Origin: Azorinus chamasolen | Lineage: Eukaryota; Mollusca; Bivalvia; Cardiida; Solecurtidae | Assembly: GCA_963576725.1 (NCBI GenBank) | Contig: OY755252.1 | Span: forward strand, 29,529,078 to 29,593,077 | Direction: 5' to 3' | DNA: 64,000 bases | In this document: positions 1 through 10,620 of the stretch, piece after piece | Numbering within the stretch: position 1 is the first letter of the stretch | Layout of the letters: every line of letters begins with the position of its first letter | Notes under the pieces: generated by a model | The model's database searches: none | The model's input: only the letters and a program-made list of their open reading frames with translations | What the model was told of the DNA's origin: nothing | Made by a program: the position numbers and the translations under genes

Positions 1-59
1 CTTTAACAGACAGCACAAGATTGTTTCGCTATATATTCTATATAAGGAAAATCGAGTTG

Positions 60-240
60 GCGCACAATATTTATGCGCTATAAGGAAAACTTACAAAGGA
101 CCATAACTAGCTGATTCATATGTAAAGGTTTGAAGGAAATCCCTCCAATGGTTTAGGAGGAGTTAGCTGCACAGACAGACGGACAGACAGACAGACAGAC
201 AGAAAGCACAACATCAATATGTCTCCTTCCCCTAAAGGGG
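60..240 (-). repeat. fragment of a GTCTCCCC-ended Helentron-like repeat
   Basis: On the minus strand this reads as a short hairpin of pyrimidine then purine arms (around 222-245), followed by a TCTG/TCCG tetranucleotide run (171-204). That is the same 5' order as the complete member at 36561-37732. Only the 5' end is here; the tandem core is missing or lies left of the window. Confidence 0.55.
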
Positions 241-249
241 GGAGATATA

Positions 250-640
250 ATAATGACTTCGGACTAACTGTCATTTGTGAGATTTGGTTTTGAATTCGTC
301 ATTTTCCTTGATTTGAGACGAATAATAAACCAGAAATCATTCCGGCAAATAGAAAATGACTCATAAAAGTCCACACGAAACCAGAAGCACAAACTGTGTG
401 CACGATCAACATACATATATGACCTCCGAATCGGTTCCTATAAAGGTCCTAACCTGTTCAAAGAGTGCGAAAGGCAGTCATACAAGGCACTCAACACACA
501 ATAGGCACAACACCCAAACATCGCAGACTGCATTTCAAAGAGTTTATGATAAGAATAAAGTTTCATTTTTTACTTAAATGTGTAAATAGTCTCCTTTCAT
601 AAACTCTTCAAGTACATATTCTAAAATTCTTCTGATCCTT
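250..640. other. no gene seen; unassigned sequence
   Basis: The 73-codon open frame at 356-577 has low-complexity composition, no splice sites around it and no recognisable motif. I see nothing functional here. Confidence 0.4.
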
Positions 641-845
641 CGAGATCATGAATTTCAGTACTTCTTGTTCTGAAAATTGAATACCGCTTAAGCCGGTGCT
701 AGGGGCGTGAGCAGTGTTGCACTTTCAATTACTGTTCATGAACAGACTCAATAAAACCGAGTCTGCAATTTTCTCTTTTCGTGTTGCAATCTTTGCTCTC
801 GGGGGACCACCTCCCTTCAGAGTTTACTTTCAAAATGTTGCATAA
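640..845 (+). repeat. single copy of the ~280 bp CTTAAGCCGGTGCTAG repeat
   Basis: Carries the family's landmark blocks in order: ATCCTTCGAGATCATGAATT, CGCTTAAGCCGGTGCTAG, CTCAATAAAACCGAGTCTGC, and a GGGGGA..CACCTCCCTTCAG end. The same blocks form arrays at 60160-60625 and 62036-62690 and a diverged copy at 18340-18510. It contains AATAAA, so it could be a retroelement end, but no coding part is attached. Confidence 0.8.
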
Positions 846-1452
846 AATAGTTTTTGTCGTATATTGAAACGCCGTTAGTATTCAGATCCCTCCCGCCTAA
901 ACATTTCAACAAATCGACAATGCTAGCACTATTCAGTCAAACGCGTACAAACGGTTTGATATTTTTTATTGTCTTAATTATTTAAATAGCAATGGAACGT
1001 TATTTAAACTATTTTTCAATACTAGTTTACAACACACATGGGCGGTATTACTACGCGAAAGTTGCCAAACCTATCCTTAGTCTAGAATTTTATGTTATAG
1101 GGATTTACATATCGCCATCATGTTTAATAAAGCACGAGAGGCTTGTAAAATTAATGTCTCCGATAAAACGTACATACCTACATATATGTACCTGTGTGTG
1201 TTGGTGCGGTTTGTCGTGTGACAACTTCTGTCTGACTTCCATTCTATTTCTAAATTAACACAACATTTCTAGAAACCTTATCAGTTCGTTTTCACTTTTT
1301 AATCATAATGATAAAATTGCCTTTGCAAGTGTTACTCGATGTCGTAAAACTCTATGAGTAGGTTAACATAATGTTATCGACCATAACATTTCACATGTAT
1401 TTTTGCCTGTATCATTTCATAATGTGTGTTTATTTCATATGTATTTTATTAG

Positions 1453-1667
1453 AAAGCCTTATGTGCACGGTGACATAACATCACACAACATAGTGTTGGA
1501 TGTCAATGACAACATGAAACTCCTGGACTTTGGGTTATCAAAGGAAATGAAAGGATACAGTCGCGATTTGACAAGACCACCCAGTTGTGATTATGGCACT
1601 GATGGATACAGAGCAACATCCAGTTCAAGTTTTTCGACAAAGACTGACATTTTTAGCTATGGTGTCG
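1453..1667 (+). CDS. protein kinase C-lobe exon (catalytic loop to subdomain IX) of the kinase-RING-caspase-like gene
   Basis: The reading frame gives KPYVHGDITSHNIVLD, the catalytic loop with HGD replacing HRD but with the Asp and the metal-binding Asn kept, then LLDFGLSKE with an intact DFG, then GTDGYRA in the P+1 loop, then KTDIFSYGV of subdomain IX. The loop resembles TKL/IRAK/RIPK-type kinases; the Lys usual in Ser/Thr kinases after HRD-x is Thr here. The exon starts after TTTTATTAG and ends at GTCG before GTACGG, because only that donor (phase 1) joins the next exon to read SYGVVGLELISGQPPI. The open frame runs on to 1702 but this tail is intronic. The N-lobe (glycine loop, VAIK Lys) is not found upstream. 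Confidence 0.85.
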
Positions 1668-1903
1668 GTACGGTTGTAAATGAATTAGCCTTTGAAGTTT
1701 AACTAATATAAAACTAGCATGAACCGTGTATTGATCTTTGATTAAAAAAAACGGCTCAAACGTGTATACCGTTCTTAAGAATTTTGCCCATTTGCCACTA
1801 AATTATAAACTATTTATATTATATTAAATATAAAACATTGGCTACAATTCTAGTCACGTTCGCAACATAATTCGTTAAATACCATCTCGTATTACATTTA
1901 TAG

Positions 1904-2004
1904 TTGGGCTAGAACTTATTAGCGGACAGCCACCGATTGGAGACCATGGCAAATATCTACATCAGGAAACCAATTTTCTTCGCCGCCGAAAACCCCAAAT
2001 TGAG
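1904..2004 (+). CDS. protein kinase C-lobe exon 2 (subdomain IX-X)
   Basis: Flanked by ATTACATTTATAG and GTAAGT. Entered in phase 1, it encodes VGLELISGQPPIGDHGKYLH and then an Arg-rich stretch ending KPQIE, and leaves in phase 0. L-E-L-I-S-G-x-P-P is the usual end of kinase subdomain IX, so it continues the exon at 1453-1667 across a 236-bp intron. 33 codons, no in-frame stop. The following 4 kb intron (2005-5993) holds a tandem Penelope array. Confidence 0.85.
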
Positions 2005-2865
2005 GTAAGTACTAACAAAAATAGATTGTCATGAATTTAACAGTAAGATTGAGTTTTTCTAGATTACTTTGTCTTCAGGTAGATATATTTAATAACAATT
2101 CCACCACCAGCTGTATTATTGTAACTATCTTAGCTTTACAAACTAAAATTAGTATTTCCCAGCTTCTACTTATGTTAGTAAGTACTAAGATATAGACAAA
2201 GGGAAATATCGGCAAGGCATAATTATGAACACAAAATAATTTGGTATTTGTGATTGTTAAAAACCAACACTTTCAGTGATTTACAATCTAAACCTATCCA
2301 TGTTTATGTCGCCTACTAGTTTGGACCCTGGACTCCTAGAATAGATAACGGAAGTGAGAGAGTATAATTATATTTCTCAATGTCAATACGGAGCATTTAC
2401 GAAAAACAGAATCTGGTTTATTTTCAAAGCTCACACCTAATATGGCTCAGTCAAGAAGTTATAAATCACATATTAAACAAAACGTAGAATAAAATGTGAA
2501 ATATTACTGTGAAGCATTAATTTGAAGAGCGAATAGTAAATGGAAAACAGTGAAATGCATAGTGTGAACCCTGTACTTGTAAGTTAATTACTTCTCATAA
2601 TACATTTCTTATTCTCAATATTATTCCACTTTTAAAACTTCCGCTCATAATTAGCAAATCTTATTTTGTTATACATATTGTGAGATATGCATTCCTCACT
2701 TCACTATTCACAGGTTGTTGTTCATCTATCATAGTCAGTGTTCATAGTATATAGTTCACACATCACAATGTGCACGTCATTGTTCATACATAATGTAGTT
2801 AACCGTTTTGTAGCTCATATAACCTCACAGTTCAAACATCGCAATTCGTACCTGATATACAGGCC
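2005..2865 (+). other. intron, no feature recognised
   Basis: AT-rich intron of the kinase gene. From about 2560 to 2860 there are many short 'gttcat / cacaat / atagtt' permutations, suggesting a decayed low-complexity tract. No coding potential seen. Confidence 0.5.
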
Positions 2866-3147
2866 GGTATTGTTAATACTTTTAATAAAACTTCAAGGTA
2901 TTTAGATGATATTTTGAATTTGGATAATCTTTATATTTTGAAACTAGGATTTCTTCAATTTTCCCAAAAGAACTGTCTTTTAACTGTCATTTTTACTTTT
3001 GAATCTTTCAATCACGGGCATGATAAAATTTCGTCCAAAATATACGATAAAGGGGAAAATTTAATTTTAAAATTATTAATTATCCTTTTTCTAGATGGAG
3101 ATGTGCCCCGTTCGACATCTCATTTTTTTTATTTTCAACTTATTATT
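2866..3147 (+). mobile_element. Penelope-like element, decayed RT fragment
   Basis: Translates in pieces as the 3' half of a PLE reverse transcriptase: RYLDDILNLDN (catalytic DD box), a frameshifted stretch, then FLDGDVPRSTS, the conserved block after the RT core. It breaks off abruptly into the leader-type repeat at 3148. First unit of a head-to-tail array. Confidence 0.8.
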
Positions 3148-3672
3148 TTTTCCCTGTCGTGCCCTTAACGGCTTACCTGCAGATGCTCTGACTTCAGCAA
3201 AGTCATTGAGTACATATTTGACGGATTGTCACAGTTATTATGCTATGTTTTACATGTTGTCCTGTGTTCACCGTCGTCTATGTTGTGGGTAAGTCCAGCG
3301 GGGATACCTTTATTTACAATATTTGTAAAGCTAGGGTGACTTTGAGAGAAGTGTGAGGTTAGGACGTCCGTAAACCGGTTTAAACCCCCAGTGGTGTTTT
3401 TGCTGCTGACCGTGCCAAGGCGGTACTCTCTTTGTCACCCTTCCTTTTGTTTGCCTTGCGTCTTTGTGCTTGTGGTTTGTTCATGTTGTGGAACGTTTGT
3501 CCCTGGTTCTTGTGTGTCTTTTGGTGTTTTCTGTGTTCATTTCGTGTGTGTGTGTGTGTGCGTGTGCGTTTGGGTGTGTGGTTGTGTGTGTGTGTGTGTC
3601 ATGCTGTCTATCGGTGTTTTGGTGGTGGTTGCGTCTTGCATGTGGCTTTGCCTGCTTGACTTTACTACTTTT
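3148..3672 (+). repeat. Penelope-like element leader / pseudo-LTR copy 1
   Basis: About 520 bp module repeated at 5111, 10101, 49105 and 51345. Landmarks: CCTGTCGTGCCCTTAACGGC, TCAGCAAAGTCATTGAGTAC, GTAAACCGGTTTAAACCCCC, GACCGTGCCAAGGCGGTAC, a GT-rich microsatellite (3544-3600), and CTTGACTTTACTACTTTTCC at the end. In every copy it follows the RT 3' end and precedes either another RT fragment or the element's 5' part, as expected of PLE pseudo-LTRs in tandem insertions. The long frames across it are GT-repeat translations, not genes. Confidence 0.75.
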
Positions 3673-4240
3673 CCATTTATTCGGTTTGCCATAGCCTATT
3701 CTTAAGCAAGGCTACATATATCACAAACTTCGGAAAACGTTATCTAAATGTTATTATCAAAATTTACCACTCATTAATAAATATAATTGCAATCTACGGT
3801 AGTCACTGCAACTAGGCATTTCTTAACCAGAATTCTATGGGGATGATATCTACAAGATAAGGAAAATTCGGAGCCATACATTTTCATCATTTGTTTATAA
3901 AACCCATTAAAACCTTTAAAAAGAAAGGTTATGACCCCATTGTATTGCAACGCAATATATGTTTGGTTATTGACCATTTTACAGTCGGTAGCTAAGCCGA
4001 GGGTAGAACTCTATGATGGTATACTCTTAACCTCAAATACGGGATGATATTACCAGACTAATGTAATCCTTTTTTCCGTGTCGTGCTCTTAGCAGCTTCG
4101 CTGCATGTGCTCTGATTTCAGCGAAGTCATTGAGTACATATTTGGCGGATTTTTACAGTTGTTATGCTATGTTTTACATATTGTTATTTGTTTAGCGTCT
4201 TCTATGTTGTGGCTAAATCCGGCCGGGATACCTTTATTAT
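3673..4240 (+). mobile_element. Penelope-like element, 3' RT tail plus truncated leader
   Basis: Contains the decayed C-terminal tail of the RT (homologous to 4690-5060, ending near the TACAGTCGGTAGCTA motif), then the first ~180 bp of a leader (GTGCTCTTAGCAGCTTCGCT and TCATTGAGTACATATTTGGC). The leader then joins an RT core near 4240 without the GT-rich half. Confidence 0.7.
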
Positions 4241-5110
4241 ATATCGTCAAGTTGTTGGTATACCCATGGGTACAGATTGTGACCCTCTTGTTGCAGATTT
4301 GTTTTTGTATTGCTACGAGAGGGATTTTATGCTTAGCTTAAAACCTGATACACAGACAGATATTGTTAATGCTTTTAATAAAACTTCAATGTATTTAGAC
4401 GATATTTTGAATTTAGATAATCCTTATTTTGATACTATGATTTCTTTAATTTGCCCAAAAGAACTATCTTTAAACAAAGCTAATCAATCTGACATTAATG
4501 CTTCATTTTTAGATTTGAATCTTTCAATTACAAATGATAAAGTTTCGTCCAATGTATACGATAAAAGGGTCGATTTTAATTTTAAAATTGTTAATTATCC
4601 TTTTCTAGATGGAGATGTGCCACGTTCTACATCTTATGGGGTTTATATTTCTCAACTTATTAGGTTTGCCCGAGCCTGTTCTTTGCTTGAAGATTTTAAC
4701 AGACGTAATTTAGTTATAACTGATAAACTTCTTAAGCAAGGTTACAGATAGCACAAACTTCAGAAAACTTTTTTTAAATTTTATTACCGAAATTTACCTC
4801 TCATTAGTAAATATAATTGCAATCAACGGACGTTACTGCGACAAGGCATTTCTCAACCAGAATTTTATGGGGATGTTATCTACAAACTTAGGAAAATTCG
4901 GGGTCTTATCCATGTTCATGATTTGTTTATAAAACGCATTAGAACATTTAAATAGAAAGGTTATGATCCTATTATATTGCAACGCACTGCATGTTTGGTT
5001 ATCGACCCTTTTACAGTCTGTAGCTACGCTTCCCTCTTTGCTTGCGCGATGACAGGCCGAAGATAGTACTCTATGATGGTATACTCTTAAACTTGGATAC
5101 AGGATGAGCT
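4241..5110 (+). mobile_element. Penelope-like element, RT core and C-terminal part
   Basis: Best-preserved RT piece in the array. Open frame to 4751 shows YRQVVGIPMGTDCDPLVADL (RT motif with GIPMG), then MYLDDILNLDNPYF (catalytic Asp pair), FLDLNLSITNDK, and FLDGDVPRSTSYGVYISQ. Decayed sequence after 4751 still translates as the tail up to ACAMTGRR near 5060. The N-terminal half (fingers, motif A FSTLYTTLPH) is absent. Lies in the kinase intron, same orientation as the gene. Confidence 0.88.
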
Positions 5111-5614
5111 TACCAGACTCATGTATTACTTTTTCCCTGTCGTGCCTTTAACGGCTTACCTGCAGGTGCTCTGACTTCAGCAAAGTCATTGAGTACATAT
5201 TTGACGAATTGTCACAGTTATTCTGCTATGTTTTACATGTTGTCCCGTGTTCACCGTTGTCTATGTTGTTGGTAAGTCCAGCGGGGATACCTTTATTTAC
5301 AATATTTGTAAAGCTAGGGTGACTTTGAGAGAAGTGTGAGGTTAGGACATCCGTAAACCGGTTTAAACCCCCAGTGGTGTTTTTGCTACTGACCGTGCCA
5401 AGGCGGTACTCTCTTTGTCACCCTTCCTTTTGTTTGCCTTGCGTCTTTGTGCTTGTGTGTCTTTTGGTGTTTTCTTTGTTCATTTCGTGTGTGTGTGTGT
5501 GCGTTTGGGTGTGTGGTTGTGTGTGTGTGTGTGTCATGCTGTCTATCGGTGTTTTGGTGGTGGTTGCGTCTTGTATGTGGCTTTGCCTGCTTGACTTTAC
5601 TACTTTTCCATTTA
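5111..5614 (+). repeat. Penelope-like element leader / pseudo-LTR copy 2
   Basis: Nearly identical to 3148-3672 but lacks about 40 bp between 'tgcttgtg' and 'tgtctttt' and has a shorter GT run (5486-5534). Ends at 5614 with TTGACTTTACTACTTTTCC, after which unrelated intron begins. Confidence 0.75.
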
Positions 5615-5993
5615 CCTACTTGTCCTTACTACTTTTTCATTCACATATCATGAATCATTGTACTCATTATGCACACTACAGCATGCCAATTTATTGTTGT
5701 CAATGCTTGATATATCAGTAACACAGAACAGTCACTTTGATTTACTAAGCTGTGAAAATATTATAGAAATGTATTTTCTTTTCGAAACATTTGCACAATA
5801 TGATAAATTGAGTTTACGAATGTCTGCAGTCATAAACAAAAACTAACAACAGTTTACTATTGCAACACACGAAAAGTGTAGACCTTCCTAAGAGCGAAAG
5901 CGCCTTCCCCTGAAAGAATAACGCCAAGATGAATTGAAACTGCATATATGACTAATAAAAAATAAGAATAGTCGTACAAATTAACTATTACAG
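5615..5993 (+). other. intron, no feature recognised
   Basis: Unassigned sequence up to the splice acceptor ACTATTACAG of the next kinase exon. Confidence 0.5.
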
Positions 5994-6098
5994 AAAGTAT
6001 GGGGACGTGTGGAAGACACACCTCAAAAGCTCAAAGACTTGATAGATAAGTGTACGACTGGAACGATCACAGCTAAAGAAATCGTAGATGAATTAAAG
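5994..6098 (+). CDS. end-of-kinase-domain exon
   Basis: 35 codons, phase 0 to 0, between TTAACTATTACAG and GTAAGAC. It reads KVWGRVEDTPQKLKDLIDKC followed by TTGTITAKEIVDELK. L-x-D-L-I-D-x-C followed by T-A-K-E-I-V-x-E-L is the pattern of the last kinase helices (subdomain XI, normally with an R-P before T). It continues the exon at 1904-2004 in phase. The subdomain XI Arg is replaced (TGTIT rather than x-x-R-P-T), an oddity that might lower kinase stability or mark a pseudokinase. Confidence 0.85.
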
Positions 6099-6860
6099 GT
6101 AAGACTTATTGCACAGTTCAAACATTGACATCATTCGCCGTCTCACAAATTCAATGAGGAGGAGAATAGCAGCATGCATTAGAGCCAACGGTGGTCACAC
6201 ACATTATTAACACAAAGTAATGCACATTGGCATTCAGATTGATAATCAAAAAGTCACTTAACATTTCATCATTTTTAGTGATTTTTGAATTCGAACCCTA
6301 TGCCTTTTGACCTGAAACAATACCTTGACTTTTAGGAAACACGTAACGGACGCTTTTTTCAAACTGATATTGCTTCCAATTTCCATATAACATTTACATA
6401 CGTAGACTGTATTGTTCCAGAGTTACGTTATACCCCATGTAAAGTGTTCTGTTTACATAGTATATAATGTGTTCTATTTCATTAAAATAGTATATTGTCA
6501 GTTAAACTTGCCGAACCGTTTACGACCCTATTGAAGGACATAAATGAAGTGTCTAGAGAGAGGTATGGGTGCATGATTTTTTTACACTGCTGTATAACAC
6601 CCCAGTACACATGGATATCTTTAAGTCCTCGTACACAATATATTTATTTTAGCATTAATTTAGAGTTGTGTACCGCATTTTGAGGTAGTGTAGCATTCCA
6701 CTTAACTCACTCACATGTTCTGAATCAATTTCGACAAATGATAAACCGAGTTTGAAGCTGTTTAACAGTTTCTTTAAATACTATCTGGTGCAGCGTTTAA
6801 CATTATGAACAAATGACACGCTACTGCAGCCACATTGGATGAATAGCTAGTTAGATCTAC
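6099..6860 (+). other. intron, no feature recognised
   Basis: No recognisable exon or repeat. The open frame at 6495-6683 has no splice context or motif. Confidence 0.45.
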
Positions 6861-6861
6861 C

Positions 6862-7240
6862 AAGCATGAAAAATGTTGTTTTGGGTTTTCATTTTCATTA
6901 CCTACATGTGCACTATCATAAGATGCAATATTATTTTTTTTCATTTGATAAAAACCCATTCCGTTCGATTTTTGTTTTCATCCAATATTTTCTTTTTCTC
7001 GTTAGATGTTTGAACATTTTTAGTTGCTATTTTTTTTATCAAATATGTTTTGATTCCCATTCGATGTTTGAATATTTCTCATTTGATAAAAATATCCTTT
7101 TTTATTATTTTTCTCCTTCGATGTTCATTTGATAGAAAAACAAATTATCCAATGTTTTCATTTTTTCATCCAATGTTACGAACACATTTCATTTGATGTT
7201 GTGAAAAAAATCATCCAATAATTTGCTTCATGGGATAGGT
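6862..7240 (+). repeat. AT-rich iterated CATTTGATAAAA repeat, copy 1
   Basis: Iterates CATTTGATAAAAA and CATCCAATGTT with T-runs. It begins GCATGAAAAATGTTG and ends TTTGCTTCATGGGATAGG. A shorter inverted copy lies at 17375-17590 with the same ends (GCATGAAAAACGTTG; TTTGACTCATGGAATAGG on the minus strand), so it is a discrete element, not random AT-rich sequence. Confidence 0.65.
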
Positions 7241-7249
7241 TTCTAGATG

Positions 7250-7690
7250 GAGTTGTAAATTCCGATTTCATTGGACACACATAACTGACGAGCCGGGAAA
7301 GGGTTAAATGCATATCAGATCTAGTGGTTTGCACTTTTCAGTGTTAACACCTTTTGATATGCTTTGTTCAGTTAACAATACTGAGAATAGTTCTCACGAA
7401 GCTCATGCAACATTTTTTCATATGTACATAATATGTTCTTTCTCTAAACGACAGTTTATATCGATTATGACTTTGACTGACATACTGAAGATTCAAGTAT
7501 GACATATTGAGCAATGAGCGATCCAATATATTCCATCATTAAAAATATCATACATAATTATTTAATTCTAATATTAAAACTTGTAAGTTTAAAGCCGCAT
7601 GTATCTACAGTATACATATGTATTATTTACTGTCTCCAGTTACTGTCTCCACCATCTTCATGCACGTTAACACATTCCCTACTAATGACC
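7250..7690 (+). other. intron, no feature recognised
   Basis: Short random frames only; no splice-consistent exon and no repeat I can match within the window. Confidence 0.4.
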
Positions 7691-8752
7691 CATTTTCGAG
7701 ACTCTGTAAAAGTACAAAAATGAGTCATGCAGGAAACACCACATACAGAACAAACACTCGCCCGAACAGCAACACAAGGAAACAGCAAATGTACATAACT
7801 AGAAAAAACAACAAGAGACGCACAAAGACAAAACAAACATACAATAGGAGGAAGATGGAAGTACCGGTTTGGAACGGTCAGTGACAAAAGTCACTTGGGG
7901 GTTAAACCGGTTTATGGGCGCCCAACCCCACCCTTATTCCATCCCCACCCTAAAGGACAAACAGTGTAAATAAACGTATCCCCTCTCTGACTAATCTACA
8001 ACGACCGCGACGGCAAACACAATGGTAAAGTGCATGTATAACGAAAAAACATTTAATTGAACATACTGTATCCACCTATCGCTAGTGTACTCATCGATTG
8101 AGCAGCAAACAGAGTAACTGTAGAAAAGTAATAAAGGGTACGACAAAAATGAAATAGTACATATATCCGACGTTCTCCTTCTATTTCTGGATTTAAGAGG
8201 TCGCTTTCATAGAGTACTAAACATTTCTTGTCGGCGTACATGCAAAGAGGCCAGCGTGATTGCCAACAGTACAATGGTTCACAACCAAACATGCAGTATG
8301 TTGTAGTACTACAGGATCATATCCCTTTTTAATGAATTGTTTAACACATTTGATGAACAAGGTAAGAAAATGGGTATGTCCAATATTTTTACGAAGTTTG
8401 TAAATCACATCACCATAAAATTCAGGATGTGAAATACCGCGTCGCAGAAGCACCTTGAGATTACATTGGTACTTGCCAATAAGCGAGAGATTCGATAGTA
8501 AAATTTAGAGAAAGTTTTTCTTAGTTTATGGTATCTATATCCTTGCTTAAGCAGCTTTTCAGTTAAAATGAGATTTCGACTGTTAAAATCGTCAATATAT
8601 GAACTACCTCTAGCAAAACGAATAGGTTGAGATATATAAACCCCGTAAGATGGAACATCCCCGTCAAGATGAGGAAAATTTACAATATTAAAATCAAAAT
8701 CATCTCTTTTATCATATATTTTAGACGAAATAATTCCATTATTAATTTTTGA
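7690..8752 (-). mobile_element. Penelope-like element copy, minus strand (RT tail and diverged leader)
   Basis: Read on the minus strand: RT C-terminal region (8750-8460, with FDFNIVNFPHLDGDVPSYG-like text), then GISHPEFYGDVIYKLRKNIG and KGYDPVVLQHTACLVVNHCT (8450-8220). A leader of a second subfamily follows (7920-7690): TAAACCGGTTTAACCCCC, GACCGTTCCAAACCGGTAC and GTGGTGTTTCCTGCATGACT. This subfamily lacks the GT microsatellite. Confidence 0.8.
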
Positions 8753-8754
8753 GA

Positions 8755-8903
8755 TCTAGATCTAGTTCGCTTCTTAAACAATAGTATACAAGAATTTCAC
8801 TCTAAATACGTTTTTGTCCCAGCTGATAAAGCGTCAAACAATGTAATTATCGTTTGACGACTTTATTATGTGGATGTTTTAGAACAGGAACTAAGACAAA
8901 GTC

Positions 8904-8934
<31 letters not shown>

Positions 8935-9480
8935 GCGACATAATATCTGAACATGTTAATAAATGTAAACAGTTCAATGCTGATATATTAATCACACATC
9001 ATAAACTTCCGACAATGTACTGGATACCTAAACTCAATAAAACGCCATCTAAATCACGCTTCATAGCAAATTCTGTCTCATGCACAACAACCGCACTAAC
9101 CAAACTAATTACATCGTGTCTAACAGCGGTCAAAGAACATGTCAAGCGTTACTGCGATAAAGCTTATGAGAATTAAGGAATTAACCTTTTTTGGGTCTAT
9201 AAAAAACTCCAATGAGGTTTTAACTAAATTAAAAATCAAGAAACACCAAGCTAAAACTATAAGCACTTGTCATTTTTCTACACTTTATACCACATAACCA
9301 CACGATCTAATAAAGATCAAACTTAACAAAACTTGAAAATGAACAATATAACATTTCTTTACTGAGCTCTCATGATTTCTTTACACTCTATACTACTCTA
9401 CCTCACCATCTTATAAAGGATCGCTTTTTACTGAAGGGTGCTACAATTACTACACAAATTATGAATAGTCTCCCTAAACT
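8755..9480 (+). mobile_element. Penelope-like element, RT N-terminal fragment and deletion junction
   Basis: 8790-9200 translates as the PLE RT fingers region: KYVFVPADKASNNVIIV, a stop, RLYYVDVLEQEL, then KLPTMYWIPKLNKTPSKSRF and CTTTALTKLITSCL, matching 14770-15170 residue by residue. An AT dinucleotide run interrupts it at 8909-8931. 9415-9480 is a piece of the element's 5' region (AAGGGTGCTACAATTACTAC), joined at 9480 directly to the RT 3' third, so the endonuclease and RT core are deleted. Confidence 0.8.
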
Positions 9481-10100
9481 CATTTTTAGATTTGAATCTT
9501 TCAATTACAAATGATAAAGTTTCGTCCAAAGTATACGATAAAAGAGAAGATTTTAATTTTAAAATTGTTAATTATCCTTTTCTAGATGGAGATGTGCCAC
9601 GTTCTACATCTTATGGGGTTTATATTTCTCAACTTATTAGGTTTGCCCGAGCCTGTTCTTTGCTTGAAGATTTTAACAGACGTAATTTAGTTATAACTTG
9701 TAAACTTCTTAAGCAAGGTTACAGATAGCACAAACTTCAGAAAACTTTTTCTAAATTTTATTATCGAAATTTACCTCTCATTAGTAAATATAATTGCAAT
9801 CAACGGACGTTACTGCGACAAGTCATTTCTCAACCAGAATTTTATGGGGATGTTATCTACAAACTTAGGAAAATTCAGGGTCATATCCATTTTCATGATT
9901 TGTTTATTAAACGCATTAAAACATTTAAAAAGAAAGGTTATGATCCTATTATATTGCAACGCACTGCATGTTTGGTTATCGACCCTTTTACAGTCTGTAG
10001 CTACGCTTCCCTCTTTGCTTGCGCGATGACAGGCCGAAGATATTACTCTATGATGGTATACTCTTAAACTTGGATACAGGATGAGCTTACCAGACTCATG
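9481..10100 (+). mobile_element. Penelope-like element, RT C-terminal third
   Basis: Starts FLDLNLSITNDKVSSKVYDK, continues FLDGDVPRSTSYGVYISQ, and decays into the tail found at 4750-5060 and 50980-51290. Nucleotide identity to 4510-5100 is visibly very high, so these copies are recent relative to the others. Confidence 0.85.
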
Positions 10101-10506
10101 TATTACTTTTTCCCTGTCGTGCCCTTAACGGCTTACCTGCAGGTGCTCTGACTTCAGCAAAGTCATTGAGTACATATTTGACGGATTGTCACAGTTATTA
10201 TGCTATGTTTTACATGTTGTCCTGTGTTCACCGTCGTCTATGTTGTGGGTAAGTCCAGCGGGGATACCTTTATTTACACTATTTGTAAAGCTAGGGTGAC
10301 GACCGGGTTAGGACGTCCGTAAACCGGTTTAAACCCCCAGTGGTGTTTTTGCTACTGACCGTGCCAAGGCGGTACTCTCTTTGTCACCCTTCATTTTGTT
10401 TGCCTTGCGTCTTTGTGCTTGTGATTTGTTCATGTGTGGAACGTTTGTCTCTGGTTCTTGTGTGTCTTTTGGTGTTTTCTGTGTCTATGTCATGTGTGTG
10501 TGCGTT

Positions 10507-10556
<50 letters not shown>

Positions 10557-10620
10557 GTGTTTTGGTGGTGGTTGCTTCTTGCATGTGGCTTTGCCTGCTT
10601 GACTTTACTACTTTTCCAAT
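10101..10620 (+). repeat. Penelope-like element leader / pseudo-LTR copy 3, with GT microsatellite
   Basis: Same module as 3148-3672, with a GT run at 10512-10552. It is followed immediately by the 5' part of an element (10621 onward), giving the order RT tail - leader - 5' end expected for a tandem or pseudo-LTR-flanked PLE. Confidence 0.8.
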
